64,000 nucleotides of DNA, taken from NCBI GenBank assembly GCA_045647865.1, contig JAZRMW010000001.1, positions 4,663 through 68,662 on the forward strand, given 5' to 3'. This DNA comes from Phocaeicola_A sp045647865. Lineage in GTDB: Bacteria > Bacteroidota > Bacteroidia > Bacteroidales > Bacteroidaceae. Shown in pieces: positions 1 to 8,111 of the stretch (positions within the stretch are counted from its first letter, which is position 1; every line of letters starts with the position of its first letter). Position numbers and translations under genes: made by a program. The notes below the pieces were generated by a model. That model saw only the letters and a program-made list of their open reading frames with translations. It had not been told where the DNA came from and did no database searches.

Positions 1-502
1 CGTAAACGGTGTGTCAAAAGCATACGCCATGACGGGATGGCGTATTGGATTCATTGCCGGACCGGAATGGATAGTCAAAGCTTGCAACAAATTGCAAGGC
101 CAATACACTTCAGGACCCTGCTCTGTCTCACAAAAAGCTGCTGAAGCTGCCTACACCGGCACACAAGCACCCGTAGAAGAGATGCGCCAAGCTTTCGAAC
201 GCCGTCGCAACCTCATCGTAGAATTGGCCAAGGAAATCCCTGGTTTTGAAGTCAATGTCCCCCAAGGCGCTTTCTACCTGTTTCCCAAATGTGATTCATA
301 CTTTGGCAAGAGCTACGATGGACGTACGATTGAAAATGCTGCCGACTTGGCCATGTTCCTGCTTGAGGTGGGCCATGTTGCCTGCGTAGGCGGTGGAGCT
401 TTCGGAAGCCCTGAGTGCATCCGCATGAGCTATGCAACCTCTGATGAGAATATCGTGGAATCCATGAAGCGCATCAAAGAAACTCTGGCACTACTGAAAT
501 AA
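1..502 (+). CDS. Class I/II aminotransferase, C-terminal part (5' end outside window)
   Basis: The reading frame is open from base 2 and ends at TAA 500-502, so only the C-terminal ~166 residues are present. The frame opens with NGVSKAYAMTGWRIG, the pyridoxal-phosphate lysine motif of fold-type I aspartate aminotransferases; the Schiff-base lysine is at bases 17-19 and the phosphate-binding arginine follows in GWRIG. The later segment SPECIRMSYATSDENI contains the arginine that binds the substrate carboxylate in this family. It probably transfers the amino group of aspartate or another amino acid to 2-oxoglutarate in the cytoplasm. The GTG at base 11 is an internal valine codon, not a start. 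Confidence 0.9.
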   Translation, partial: VNGVSKAYAMTGWRIGFIAGPEWIVKACNKLQGQYTSGPCSVSQKAAEAAYTGTQAPVEEMRQAFERRRNLIVELAKEIPGFEVNVPQGAFYLFPKCDSYFGKSYDGRTIENAADLAMFLLEVGHVACVGGGAFGSPECIRMSYATSDENIVESMKRIKETLALLK

Positions 503-508
503 TTTAAA

Positions 509-544
509 ATTGGACTAATTGGCCAGTCGGCCAATTAGTCCAAT
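509..544. repeat. Perfect inverted repeat, hairpin after the aminotransferase
   Basis: Two 16-base arms (509-524 and 529-544) are perfectly complementary around a 4-base loop. It begins seven bases after the stop codon but has no T-run, so it may slow or terminate transcription or stabilise the mRNA end. It belongs to a class of intergenic inverted repeats built from short repeated words that recurs in this window. Confidence 0.7.
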
Positions 545-613
545 AGGAAGAATTAGACGAATCAGCTCCCCCTATAAGATCTATTGGAGCCATAAGGCCA
601 ATAAAACACGCTC

Positions 614-2515
614 ATGAAAAATAAGAATCAATCCCCTACGCCAACCACGACTAAGAAAGCCCACCACAAATCCAAGTTCTGTTGGAAACCGTGGATGGAT
701 TTTTTGCTTTTTGCCCTAATTGCCGGATGGATGTTAGTAGGCATGAACAGTGACTATCTATACACTGTACAAGAACATTCACTCTTTCTGGCTAACCAGA
801 TTTTCTGGGATGAAATGATGGCAACTCCACATGGTTTTGTCCGCTGGGCAGGAAGTTACTTCACCCAATTCTTTTATTATCCTGCATTAGGAAGCTGTCT
901 GCTAATCCTAATTTGGGCAGGAACGTATGTTGCAACCCTAAAAGCTTTCAAATTAGAGAAAGCGTGGAGCCACCTGGCACTGATACCCATCGTTGCCATG
1001 TTATGCTCCGTCATCGGATTAGGTTATTGGGTCTATTATCTCAAAACTCCCGGATACTGGTTCGGAGAAAGTCTGGCACTGCTACTCACGATACTGGGCA
1101 CATGGGGAGCACAATCAGCTAAAGGATGGGGGAAATATCTCTACATGGGTATATGGACCGTAATCGGATACCCACTATTGGGATGGTATGCCTTGTTAGG
1201 AACCCTACTGATGGGAATCCAGTATGTACAATTGCCCAAGAAAGGTTCAATCCCCCGATACACGCCACTGATTGCTGCAATTGTCCTTATTGGTATATGC
1301 CCGCTTCTTTGGTATTATCATTACACTCAAATCCGATTGGAGGATGCATGGAGATACGGATTTCCAAACTTTGACATCAAAGAATCCACATCATGGATCA
1401 TGAGCGCACCATTCCTGCTGATGACCTTTGCCTGCATCGCATTAGCTACGGGATATAGGAAACTACAAGGAATAACCCAAACTGTATCCGCCAAAACCGT
1501 TATCGGAATACGCGCTACGGTTATTGCAGGATGTAGCCTGCTTATTTGGTTCACCAACTTTGACGACTACAATTACCACGCTGAAATGCGGATGTACAGA
1601 TACGCGGATGAATACAAATGGAACGAAGTGCTGAAAGAGGCGCAACAATGCCCGGGCAGTCCTACCAGACAGATGGTATTGCTGAAAAACATTGCTTTAA
1701 TGAATACCGGACAGATGGGAAACCGCATGTATCACTACGACAACGGTGGAACTTTGCCACTGAAACGGGACGACATCGTGATACATCTGGCCAACACTGT
1801 TGCTCCACTTCTCTATTACCACTATGGCAAACTGAATTTCGCTACCCGATGGGCTATAGAAAACGGAGTGGAATATGGATTTGACATCAGCAAACTGAAA
1901 ATATTAGGACGTTGTGCACTACTGAATGGTGAAAAGGAAGCGGCACAGAAATATGCAGACTTACTCAGTCTGACAACATTCCACAAAAAAGAGGCGGAAG
2001 AATTAAAAGAATTGTGCATGCATCCTGAAAAAATCATTCAAATGAATCAATTCAAAAATATCCGTGAGCTACATGCACATGCCACTGATGACTTGGACAG
2101 TGATAACGGACTTTGCGAAATGTATTTGCTGCACAACTTCTCAAATACCATGAACATCGACAGCAAACTCTTGCAAGAAGTTACACTGAACTATGCCATG
2201 GTGAGCAAGAATATCCAGCTATTCTGGCCACGCTTCTTCCAATATGCCACACTGCACCAAGGAGAAGAAATGCCCCTGCACTATCAGGAGGCCGCTTACA
2301 TGTATGGCAATCTGGAAAAGCCACCTTTCGACATCAGTAAGATGCCATTTGACAAACAGAAGATAAAGAACAGATACATCCAATTCAACAGCACTATCCA
2401 ATACAACCTCAAAAGAGGGCTGAAAGAAGAGGAAATTGCACAAATCCTGAAACCGGCGTTCGGGGACACCTTCTGGTGGTTCTATTTCTTTTGCAATAAT
2501 GTAAGCAGCTATTGA
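614..2515 (+). CDS. Multi-spanning membrane protein, DUF6057-like
   Basis: A 633-residue protein of unknown function. The N-terminus is short and basic, then hydrophobic stretches (about residues 27-45, 80-105, 115-140, 150-165, 170-200, 215-235, 262-280, 295-315) indicate roughly eight or more membrane spans. The second half (from about residue 320) is soluble and helix-rich, resembling tetratricopeptide-type helical repeats, and would lie outside or inside the membrane. The composition and the neighbouring haem-motif beta-propeller lipoprotein match Bacteroides proteins listed as DUF6057; this name is from memory. Only 22 bases separate the two genes, so they are probably co-transcribed and may act together at the envelope. 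No catalytic motif was recognised. Confidence 0.7.
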   Translation: MKNKNQSPTPTTTKKAHHKSKFCWKPWMDFLLFALIAGWMLVGMNSDYLYTVQEHSLFLANQIFWDEMMATPHGFVRWAGSYFTQFFYYPALGSCLLILIWAGTYVATLKAFKLEKAWSHLALIPIVAMLCSVIGLGYWVYYLKTPGYWFGESLALLLTILGTWGAQSAKGWGKYLYMGIWTVIGYPLLGWYALLGTLLMGIQYVQLPKKGSIPRYTPLIAAIVLIGICPLLWYYHYTQIRLEDAWRYGFPNFDIKESTSWIMSAPFLLMTFACIALATGYRKLQGITQTVSAKTVIGIRATVIAGCSLLIWFTNFDDYNYHAEMRMYRYADEYKWNEVLKEAQQCPGSPTRQMVLLKNIALMNTGQMGNRMYHYDNGGTLPLKRDDIVIHLANTVAPLLYYHYGKLNFATRWAIENGVEYGFDISKLKILGRCALLNGEKEAAQKYADLLSLTTFHKKEAEELKELCMHPEKIIQMNQFKNIRELHAHATDDLDSDNGLCEMYLLHNFSNTMNIDSKLLQEVTLNYAMVSKNIQLFWPRFFQYATLHQGEEMPLHYQEAAYMYGNLEKPPFDISKMPFDKQKIKNRYIQFNSTIQYNLKRGLKEEEIAQILKPAFGDTFWWFYFFCNNVSSY

Positions 2516-2537
2516 TAAAAATTATGAATTGTGAATT

Positions 2538-4049
2538 ATGAAACAGAAAGTCTCTATACCTTATTATATATATATAGGTACGATATTGATGATGCTGGCC
2601 TCATGCAGCAAGCATCCTGCGCTGCCTGAACTTTATACTGAATCAGGCAAACAGCCACAGATATATCCAGATTATACCAACGTGACGATTCCGTGCAACA
2701 TTGCCCCCCTGAACTTTATGACGACAGAAGGGGATGAATGTGTTGCCAAATTCAGTTGGGAAGGTCATTCACAGACATACGGCCAAGGAAAGAAGGTACA
2801 AATTCCTCAAAAAGAATGGGAAGATATGCTCAAAATAGCCAAAGGAAAGAATCTCTCAGTAGAGGTATATACCCGACAAGACCAAAAATGGATGCGCCAC
2901 AAACCGTTTGTCATCCATGTCGCCCAAGAAGAGATAGACCCTTATATCTCATACCGTGTCATCAGTCCATCGTATATCGCCTACGAAATGCTGAGCATCA
3001 ACCAACGGTGTCTGACCAACTTTGAAGAAACTGTCATCTACAACAATATGTTGGTCACCAACGAGGCTTCGGGACAGTGTATCAATTGCCACTCTTACCA
3101 GAACTACCGTACTGACAATATGCAATTCCATATGCGACAGGGAAATGGAGGTACCATGATTGTGTCTGACGGAACACCACGCAAAGTGAATCTGAAGACT
3201 TCGGAAACCATCAGTGCCGGTGTATATCCGGCATGGCATCCGACACAAAAACTCATCGCCTACTCCACCAACCTGACCGGCCAATCCTTCCATACCAAAG
3301 ACCTTGGAAAAATTGAGGTATTCGATAGCCAAAGCGACTTAATTCTATACGATGTAGAAAAGAATCAGGTAACGACTATCAGCGCAGAGAAAAATGAAAT
3401 GGAGGTATATCCCTGGTGGTCACCCAAAGGGGACACACTATACTATGCTTCGGCATACTTCGTGCACGGTGACAGCCTCGCGCAAGATGCAGAAGTCATA
3501 GCACGATACCAGGAAATCAAATACAATTTATACAGTCGGACTTTTGATACAAAAACAAAGAAATTCGGCCCAGCCAAACTCATCTATGATGCAGGAGCAA
3601 AAGGACATAGTGCTACCCTACCACGCATAAGTCCTTGCGGTAGATATTTGCTGTTTGCGCAAGGAAAAGACGGATGTTTCCACATCTGGCATTCTGAAGC
3701 AGACCTTTGGCTAATGGATTTGCACACCCAAAAAGTACAGCCTCTGACTGAAGCCAATAGTCCACAAGCAGAAAGTTATCATTCATGGTCAAGCAACGGC
3801 CGATGGATTCTCTTGAGCAGCCGTCGCGATGACGGGAATTATACACGGCTCTATTTGGCCTATTTTGATCCACAAAGCGGACGAGCACGCAAAGCTTTTG
3901 TCGTTCCACAAGAAAATCCGGAGTTCTACCAACACTACCTACGCAGCTATAATGTGCCGGAATTCATGGTGGAACCTGTAAGCATCAGTCCACAGGAGTT
4001 TGCCGCAGCAGCCAAAAAAGAAGCTGTAAATGCGGAATATAAGAAATAA
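2538..4049 (+). CDS. TolB-like beta-propeller lipoprotein with a CXXCH haem motif
   Basis: A 503-residue protein with a lipoprotein signal peptide (lipobox LASC at about residues 20-23), so it is probably anchored in the envelope. A single CINCH motif at residues 181-185 fits covalent attachment of c-type haem; there is no second CXXCH. The remainder carries at least four PD40/WD40-like TolB blades with cores such as YPAWHPTQKLIAYST, YPWWSPKGDTLYYAS, RISPCGRYLLFAQG and HSWSSNGRWILLSSR. Bacteroides relatives are often labelled cytochrome c biosynthesis protein, but nothing here proves that job. It follows the DUF6057-like membrane protein by 22 bases. The start ATG lies in an AT-rich spacer repeating GAATTATGAATTGTG-like words. 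Confidence 0.75.
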   Translation: MKQKVSIPYYIYIGTILMMLASCSKHPALPELYTESGKQPQIYPDYTNVTIPCNIAPLNFMTTEGDECVAKFSWEGHSQTYGQGKKVQIPQKEWEDMLKIAKGKNLSVEVYTRQDQKWMRHKPFVIHVAQEEIDPYISYRVISPSYIAYEMLSINQRCLTNFEETVIYNNMLVTNEASGQCINCHSYQNYRTDNMQFHMRQGNGGTMIVSDGTPRKVNLKTSETISAGVYPAWHPTQKLIAYSTNLTGQSFHTKDLGKIEVFDSQSDLILYDVEKNQVTTISAEKNEMEVYPWWSPKGDTLYYASAYFVHGDSLAQDAEVIARYQEIKYNLYSRTFDTKTKKFGPAKLIYDAGAKGHSATLPRISPCGRYLLFAQGKDGCFHIWHSEADLWLMDLHTQKVQPLTEANSPQAESYHSWSSNGRWILLSSRRDDGNYTRLYLAYFDPQSGRARKAFVVPQENPEFYQHYLRSYNVPEFMVEPVSISPQEFAAAAKKEAVNAEYKK

Positions 4050-4051
4050 GG

Positions 4052-4209
4052 AAAGAGGGTGTGTCATAATTAACTTTTTAGATACGGATGACGCGGATGA
4101 CACGGATAAATAATTAGCCATTCGGGTGAAAAGAAAAAAAATAGATCCGTGTCATCCGCGTCATCCGCGTCTAAAAAATGAGAAGAGGGCATGTTGACAC
4201 ACCCTCTTC
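4052..4209. repeat. Nested inverted-repeat element between convergent genes
   Basis: An inner pair of 33-base arms (4075-4107 and 4145-4177) matches with two mismatches and is made of the tandem word GGATGACGC/GGATGACAC. It is enclosed by an outer pair (about 4052-4066 and 4195-4209) carrying GAGGGTGTGTCA and its complement. The unit is about 160 bases, has no coding capacity, and sits between the convergent propeller gene and ferredoxin gene. It could be a MITE-like element or a double terminator. Confidence 0.65.
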
Positions 4210-4215
4210 TTTTTT
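4181..4215. terminator. Bidirectional terminator
   Basis: AGAAGAGGG (4181-4189) pairs with CCCTCTTCT (4202-4210) and is followed by a T-run to 4215. On the other strand the same stem is followed by CATTTTTT, so it can end both the propeller operon and the ferredoxin transcript. Confidence 0.8.
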
Positions 4216-4235
4216 GTTGCAATGTTCCTATCGGA

Positions 4236-4403
4236 TTAACCCAAGCTGATAGCTTCAGAAGGACAAACATCTGCACAAGCGCCACACTCGATGCACTTGT
4301 CGGGATCAATAGAATACTTTTCGCCCTCGCTGATAGCTTCAGAAGGACATTCGCTGATACAAGTACCGCAAGCGATACAATCGTCATTAATTACGTAAGC
4401 CAT
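4236..4403 (-). CDS. 2[4Fe-4S] ferredoxin
   Basis: A 55-residue bacterial-type ferredoxin. Two CxxCxxCxxxCP motifs are complete: C9, C12, C15, C19-P20 and C37, C40, C43, C47-P48. In the clostridial fold, cluster I uses C9/C12/C15/C47 and cluster II C37/C40/C43/C19. The two halves share CPSEAIS, the usual internal duplication. It is a low-potential electron carrier in the cytoplasm, for example for pyruvate:ferredoxin oxidoreductase or hydrogenase. It is a monocistronic gene with its own -7 box upstream and a shared terminator downstream. The ATG at 4401-4403 is the only start that yields the full fold. Confidence 0.95.
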   Translation of the reverse strand: MAYVINDDCIACGTCISECPSEAISEGEKYSIDPDKCIECGACADVCPSEAISLG

Positions 4404-4444
4404 TTTCTTATCAATTTAAATTGGTTAGTACTAATTAGTCAATG

Positions 4445-4452
4445 CAAAAGTA
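4445..4452 (-). promoter_or_regulatory. Bacteroides -7 box for the ferredoxin gene
   Basis: TACTTTTG on the minus strand matches TAnnTTTG and lies about 40 bases before the start codon. No clear -33 TTTG was found at the expected distance. Confidence 0.55.
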
Positions 4453-4568
4453 ATGGTTTTGATTTATTTTTCCATACTTTCAATAGATATTTATTACAAT
4501 TTGTATCTTGTCTAAATTAAAAACAAGCTTTTTTTATCCAAAATCATATAGGATTGGAGAAAATTACG

Positions 4569-4576
4569 TACCTTAG
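4569..4576 (+). promoter_or_regulatory. Candidate -7 box before the SGNH esterase gene
   Basis: TACCTTAG, one base off TAnnTTTG, lies 46 bases before ATG 4623. The same CGTACCTTAGC string occurs before manC, which supports its use. It lies downstream of an in-frame ATG at 4554, which argues against that longer start. Confidence 0.5.
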
Positions 4577-4622
4577 CGGCAAAAATAAATTATTCACCAA
4601 ATATACCCGTAACAGATTAAAC

Positions 4623-5891
4623 ATGAAAACTAAAATGACTTTGCTGCTAATGATGGTAGCCGCATGGTGCCAAGCACAAGAATTCAGCTTTGACCTCAGT
4701 GGAAATCGAAAAGTAGAAAAAGGATGTACAGCCATCACTGAAAACTGTGTATATAACGACGAACAGGGATACGGATACGACTTACAGCCTGCGCCGACTT
4801 CTAAAAGTTCCGCACCCTATTTCTTCTCTGTAAAAGTGCCAGACGGCAATTATCACGTAACAGTCACTTTAGGAAGCAAGAAACGCGCGGCCAACACATG
4901 CGTGAGAGGAGAATCAAGACGTCTATTCATCGAAAACATTTCTACCCAAAAAGGAGAACTAAAAGAATTTTCTTTCACCATCAATAAACGCAACCCCATC
5001 ATCAATGAAAAAGAACGGGTAAAAATCAAACCACGCGAAAAGTACAAGCTCAACTGGGACGATAAACTTACATTAGAATTCAACGGTGATGCCCCAGCAT
5101 GCAGCAAAATAGAAATCAAACGTATAGAGGATACTCCAACCATCTTTCTATGCGGAAACTCCACTGTGGTGGATCAGGACAATGAACCGTGGGCCAGTTG
5201 GGGACAGATGATACCCCGATTCTTCACGGATAAAGTCTGCTTTGCCAACTATGCAGAAAGTGGAGAATCAAGCAACACATTTATCGCTGCAAACCGATTA
5301 AAAAAGATTTTGTCACAAATGAAAGCCGGCGACTATATTTTCGTGGAGTTTGGTCACAATGATGAAAAACAAAAGAAACCAGGATGTGGAGCATGGGGAC
5401 ACTTTATCTACAACCTGAAAATATACATTGATGAAGCACGCGCAAGAGGTGCACACCCCGTACTGATTACACCTACACAAAGACGAAATTTCAAAAATGG
5501 GAAATTGGTTGACACTCACGGGGAATTTCCTGATGCTGTCAAATTATTATCAGAGAAAACAGGTACACCGCTTATCGATTTGCAAGCCATGACAACAATT
5601 CTGTATGAGACGCTGGGCGAAGAAGATTCCAAAAAAGCACTCGTACACTATCCTGCCGGAACTTGGCCAGGACAGACCAAAGACTTTGCAGACAATACCC
5701 ATTTCAATCCCTATGGAGCCTATCAAATAGCCAAGTGTGTCATAGAAGGATTGAAGAAGTGCAACCATCCATTGATTCAGTATTTGCGCGAAGATTACAT
5801 CGAATACGATCCAAGCCAACCTGACAATGTCAATTCTTTCAAATGGAACAATAGTCCATTTTCTGAAATAGAAAAACCGGATGGAAACTAA
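4623..5891 (+). CDS. Secreted SGNH/GDSL esterase, rhamnogalacturonan acetylesterase-like
   Basis: A 422-residue protein with a signal peptide ending near AWCQAQ. An N-terminal jelly-roll-like domain (about residues 20-165) precedes an SGNH hydrolase domain. The catalytic blocks are visible: GNSTV at 178-182 with nucleophile S180, GHND at 244-247, and DNTH at 357-360 carrying the catalytic Asp and His. This arrangement fits carbohydrate esterase family 12, which removes acetyl groups from rhamnogalacturonan I in pectin. ATG 4623 is preferred over ATG 4554 because the signal peptide follows it directly and the probable -7 box lies upstream. It stands alone, with no SusC/SusD neighbours. The precise substrate is inferred from family resemblance. 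Confidence 0.85.
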   Translation: MKTKMTLLLMMVAAWCQAQEFSFDLSGNRKVEKGCTAITENCVYNDEQGYGYDLQPAPTSKSSAPYFFSVKVPDGNYHVTVTLGSKKRAANTCVRGESRRLFIENISTQKGELKEFSFTINKRNPIINEKERVKIKPREKYKLNWDDKLTLEFNGDAPACSKIEIKRIEDTPTIFLCGNSTVVDQDNEPWASWGQMIPRFFTDKVCFANYAESGESSNTFIAANRLKKILSQMKAGDYIFVEFGHNDEKQKKPGCGAWGHFIYNLKIYIDEARARGAHPVLITPTQRRNFKNGKLVDTHGEFPDAVKLLSEKTGTPLIDLQAMTTILYETLGEEDSKKALVHYPAGTWPGQTKDFADNTHFNPYGAYQIAKCVIEGLKKCNHPLIQYLREDYIEYDPSQPDNVNSFKWNNSPFSEIEKPDGN

Positions 5892-5910
5892 ATAATTCAA
5901 GATATCTAAT

Positions 5911-5993
5911 TTTTCATCCGCAGATGACGCGGATAAAATATGACCTATCGGATTTAAGAATTTGATAAAATCTGCGTCATCTGCGGGTGAAAA
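5911..5993. repeat. Intergenic inverted repeat
   Basis: Arms 5911-5934 and 5970-5993 pair over 24 bases with two mismatches and share the word GATGACGCGGAT with the element at 4.1 kb. It lies 19 bases after the esterase stop and may end its transcript; no T-run follows. It is probably a member of the same repeat family. Confidence 0.65.
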
Positions 5994-6036
5994 GTGAATT
6001 TCATCATCCCCTCCAGATGGGAGCAACAACAAATGA

Positions 6037-6060
6037 GGGGCGGACACACAGGTCCGCCCC
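6037..6060. repeat. GC-rich perfect hairpin (dispersed REP-like repeat)
   Basis: GGGGCGGAC (6037-6045) and GTCCGCCCC (6052-6060) form a perfect 9-bp stem with loop ACACAG, flanked by A and TACGG. It is much more GC-rich than its surroundings. Similar AGGGGCGGAC...GTCCGCCCCTA hairpins are, as I recall, scattered in many bacterial genomes. No ORF spans it. Confidence 0.6.
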
Positions 6061-6145
6061 TACGGTATGCCATATACAATGGAGTTGTAGTTACTCCGTT
6101 CCTTATATCGAACTCACGTTATTTAGTCAAACTTAACACACAATA

Positions 6146-6177
6146 TTTGCCCAATCCGAAATAAAGGCGTACCTTAG
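6146..6177 (+). promoter_or_regulatory. Promoter of manC
   Basis: TTTG (6146-6149), a 20-base spacer and TACCTTAG (6170-6177) fit the Bacteroides -33/-7 promoter. The start codon is 29 bases downstream. Confidence 0.7.
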
Positions 6178-6206
6178 CCACACGTTAATCAAAAAAGGTT
6201 TAAAAC

Positions 6207-7295
6207 ATGAAAAACAATATCTATTGCGTAATCATGGCAGGAGGTATAGGCAGCCGATTCTGGCCATTAAGCAACAAAAAACTTCCCAAGCAATTCCTTG
6301 ATTTCTATGGGACAGGAAGCACTTTGTTGCAACAAACGTACGAACGATACAGCAAAATAGTAGATAAAAAAAACATCTATATTGTAACCAATACGGAATA
6401 TACAGATTTGGTTATAAACCAATTGCCTGAAATTCACGAACAACAGATTTTGGCAGAGCCTACCCGCAGGAATACAGCGCCATGTTTAGCATGGGCAACT
6501 TTCCACATCCATGCCATCAATCCCGAAGCCAGCATTATATTTACCCCTTCTGACCACTTAATCATAAAAGAGGAGGAATTCATCAAGAATATCAATGACG
6601 GCCTCCGCTATGTACATGACCATAAACGCTTACTCTGTATTGGAATAAAACCTCACCGTGCAGAAACACGCTATGGATACATCCAAGTGGGGGAATGTGA
6701 CAAAGACAATTTCTATCATGTAAAAACTTTCACTGAAAAACCAGAACAAGAGTTAGCAGAAGTCTTTGTCGAGAGCGGTGAATTCTACTGGAACGCAGGT
6801 ATATTCCTTGGAAAAGCACACACCATTATAGAGGCATTTCACAAACATACCCCAGAACTTGCCAGCCATTTTGAATCGTTTGAAGGTGACACTCCCTTCG
6901 GAACTGCATCTGAAAAAGAATATATCGAACAACGATTCCCTGCTTGTCCCAATGAATCCATCGAATATGGAATTCTGGAAAAAACCGAAAATGTCTATAC
7001 AATGACCTGCGACTTTGGATGGAGTGACTTGGGTACTTGGAGCACTTATTATGACTCGCTGCCCAAAGACGAAAATGGGAATGTCCGCCAACGGAAAAAA
7101 GTAATCTTTTACGATTGCAAGGACTGTTTTGCCGGTACACGGGTTGAAAAGAAAATAATCATCATACAAGGACTTGAGAATTATCTCATAGCTGATACAG
7201 AAAAAGTTCTGCTAATCTGCCCGAAAGACGATACGAATATGTTACGCAAAATGATTAATGACACCCAAGTAAAAATGGGAGACGAATATATCTGA
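6207..7295 (+). CDS. manC: Mannose-1-phosphate guanylyltransferase
   Basis: A 362-residue nucleotidyltransferase that makes GDP-mannose from GTP and mannose 1-phosphate, the precursor of GDP-fucose and of mannose in surface polysaccharides. The N-terminal signature GGIGSRFWPLS (residues 11-21) binds the nucleotide; EPTRRNTAPCLAWA and FTEKPEQ are further conserved blocks of the ManC/GMP family. The length shows it is the single-domain form without the C-terminal phosphomannose isomerase domain found in many bifunctional ManC proteins. It is monocistronic, with its own promoter and a strong terminator. Confidence 0.93.
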   Translation: MKNNIYCVIMAGGIGSRFWPLSNKKLPKQFLDFYGTGSTLLQQTYERYSKIVDKKNIYIVTNTEYTDLVINQLPEIHEQQILAEPTRRNTAPCLAWATFHIHAINPEASIIFTPSDHLIIKEEEFIKNINDGLRYVHDHKRLLCIGIKPHRAETRYGYIQVGECDKDNFYHVKTFTEKPEQELAEVFVESGEFYWNAGIFLGKAHTIIEAFHKHTPELASHFESFEGDTPFGTASEKEYIEQRFPACPNESIEYGILEKTENVYTMTCDFGWSDLGTWSTYYDSLPKDENGNVRQRKKVIFYDCKDCFAGTRVEKKIIIIQGLENYLIADTEKVLLICPKDDTNMLRKMINDTQVKMGDEYI

Positions 7296-7317
7296 TTCCT
7301 ATTTCAACGATCAAGAC

Positions 7318-7363
7318 AAAGGATGAAGGGAGTGGCTGAATGAAGCCACTCCCTTCATCCTTT
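7318..7363 (+). terminator. Strong intrinsic terminator after manC
   Basis: A perfect 20-bp stem (7318-7337 with 7344-7363) encloses a 6-base loop; the stem's own 3' end supplies a short TTTT run. It separates manC from the mra/fts cluster. Confidence 0.85.
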
Positions 7364-7569
7364 TACACAGCCCCCTGACAGCATCCTTCTCCAAGGAAAG
7401 AATAAAAATTCTTCAAGCCACAAGATACGTATTTTTCAAGCCCCATTTTATTCATCAAATTGCATTAATCCCCCACTTTAACAAGCCAACTTCACAGACT
7501 TTAAATCAACAATTTGAAGTTATCAACAGGGTGTTCATAATCTTTTTTAAACTTTTTGCAAAAAATATG

Positions 7570-7594
7570 TGGGGAATTGTGGGGAATTGTGTAA
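7570..7594 (+). promoter_or_regulatory. Putative MraZ operator (TGGGG direct repeats)
   Basis: TGGGG at 7570-7574 and 7580-7584 are separated by the spacer AATTG, and a degenerate third copy (TGTAA, 7590-7594) follows at the same 10-base step. In E. coli, MraZ binds TGGGN direct repeats with 5-base spacers in front of its own operon; the match here is exact for two units. The site ends 31 bases before the mraZ start. The core promoter is less clear; TTTG at 7513-7516 with TAATCTTT 21 bases later is a weak candidate. The rest of 7364-7569 shows nothing else. Confidence 0.7.
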
Positions 7595-7625
7595 TTTTAC
7601 AGCCGAATTCCATTGTATAAGAAAA

Positions 7626-8096
7626 ATGTGCACAGTTCAATTCATTGGAAGTAGCGATGCCAAGGCCGATTCAAAAGGGCGTGTATTCCTTCCGGCCAAT
7701 TTCCGCAAAGTCATGCAAGAGGCTGGAGAGGAAGCTATGGTCATGCGTAAAGACATTTTCCAAGAGTGTTTGGTTATTTATCCAGAATCTGTCTGGAAAG
7801 AACAACTGAATTCTCTGCGAGCAAAACTCAGCCGTTGGAATCGACAAGAACAACAGATTTTCCGACAATTCGCTGCAGATGCAGAAATATTAACCACAGA
7901 TTCTAATGGGCGTATCCTGCTGTCCCGACGTTACCGGGAAATGGCAGGCATCAACCAAGATGTACGTTTCATCGGAATGGACGACACGATTGAGGTTTGG
8001 GCACGAGAAAAGGCAGAAGAGCCATTCATGCTACCGGAAGAATTTGGGAATGAATTGGAACGATTGATGGAAATCGAAGAAAAAAGTACTCTATAA
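7626..8096 (+). CDS. mraZ: MraZ transcriptional regulator
   Basis: A 156-residue protein with two SpoVT/AbrB-like swapped-hairpin domains, each with the DSKGR or DSNGR signature (DAKADSKGRVFLPANFR near residue 10 and TTDSNGRILLSRRYR near residue 82). MraZ forms a ring-shaped oligomer, binds TGGGN repeats and regulates the division and cell-wall cluster it heads. ATG 7626 is chosen because family members begin a few residues before the first AbrB strand; the longer frame from 7569 would run over the operator. rsmH follows 15 bases after the stop. Confidence 0.93.
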   Translation: MCTVQFIGSSDAKADSKGRVFLPANFRKVMQEAGEEAMVMRKDIFQECLVIYPESVWKEQLNSLRAKLSRWNRQEQQIFRQFAADAEILTTDSNGRILLSRRYREMAGINQDVRFIGMDDTIEVWAREKAEEPFMLPEEFGNELERLMEIEEKSTL

Positions 8097-8111
8097 GCGG
8101 AAAAGACACTG

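Noticed and set aside
4070..4387. 105-codon minus-strand ORF
   Set aside because: It is another frame over the ferredoxin gene and the inverted-repeat element; the ferredoxin frame has both complete cluster motifs.
7569..7625. Longer MraZ start at 7569
   Set aside because: It would translate the TGGGG operator repeats and adds residues absent from the family.
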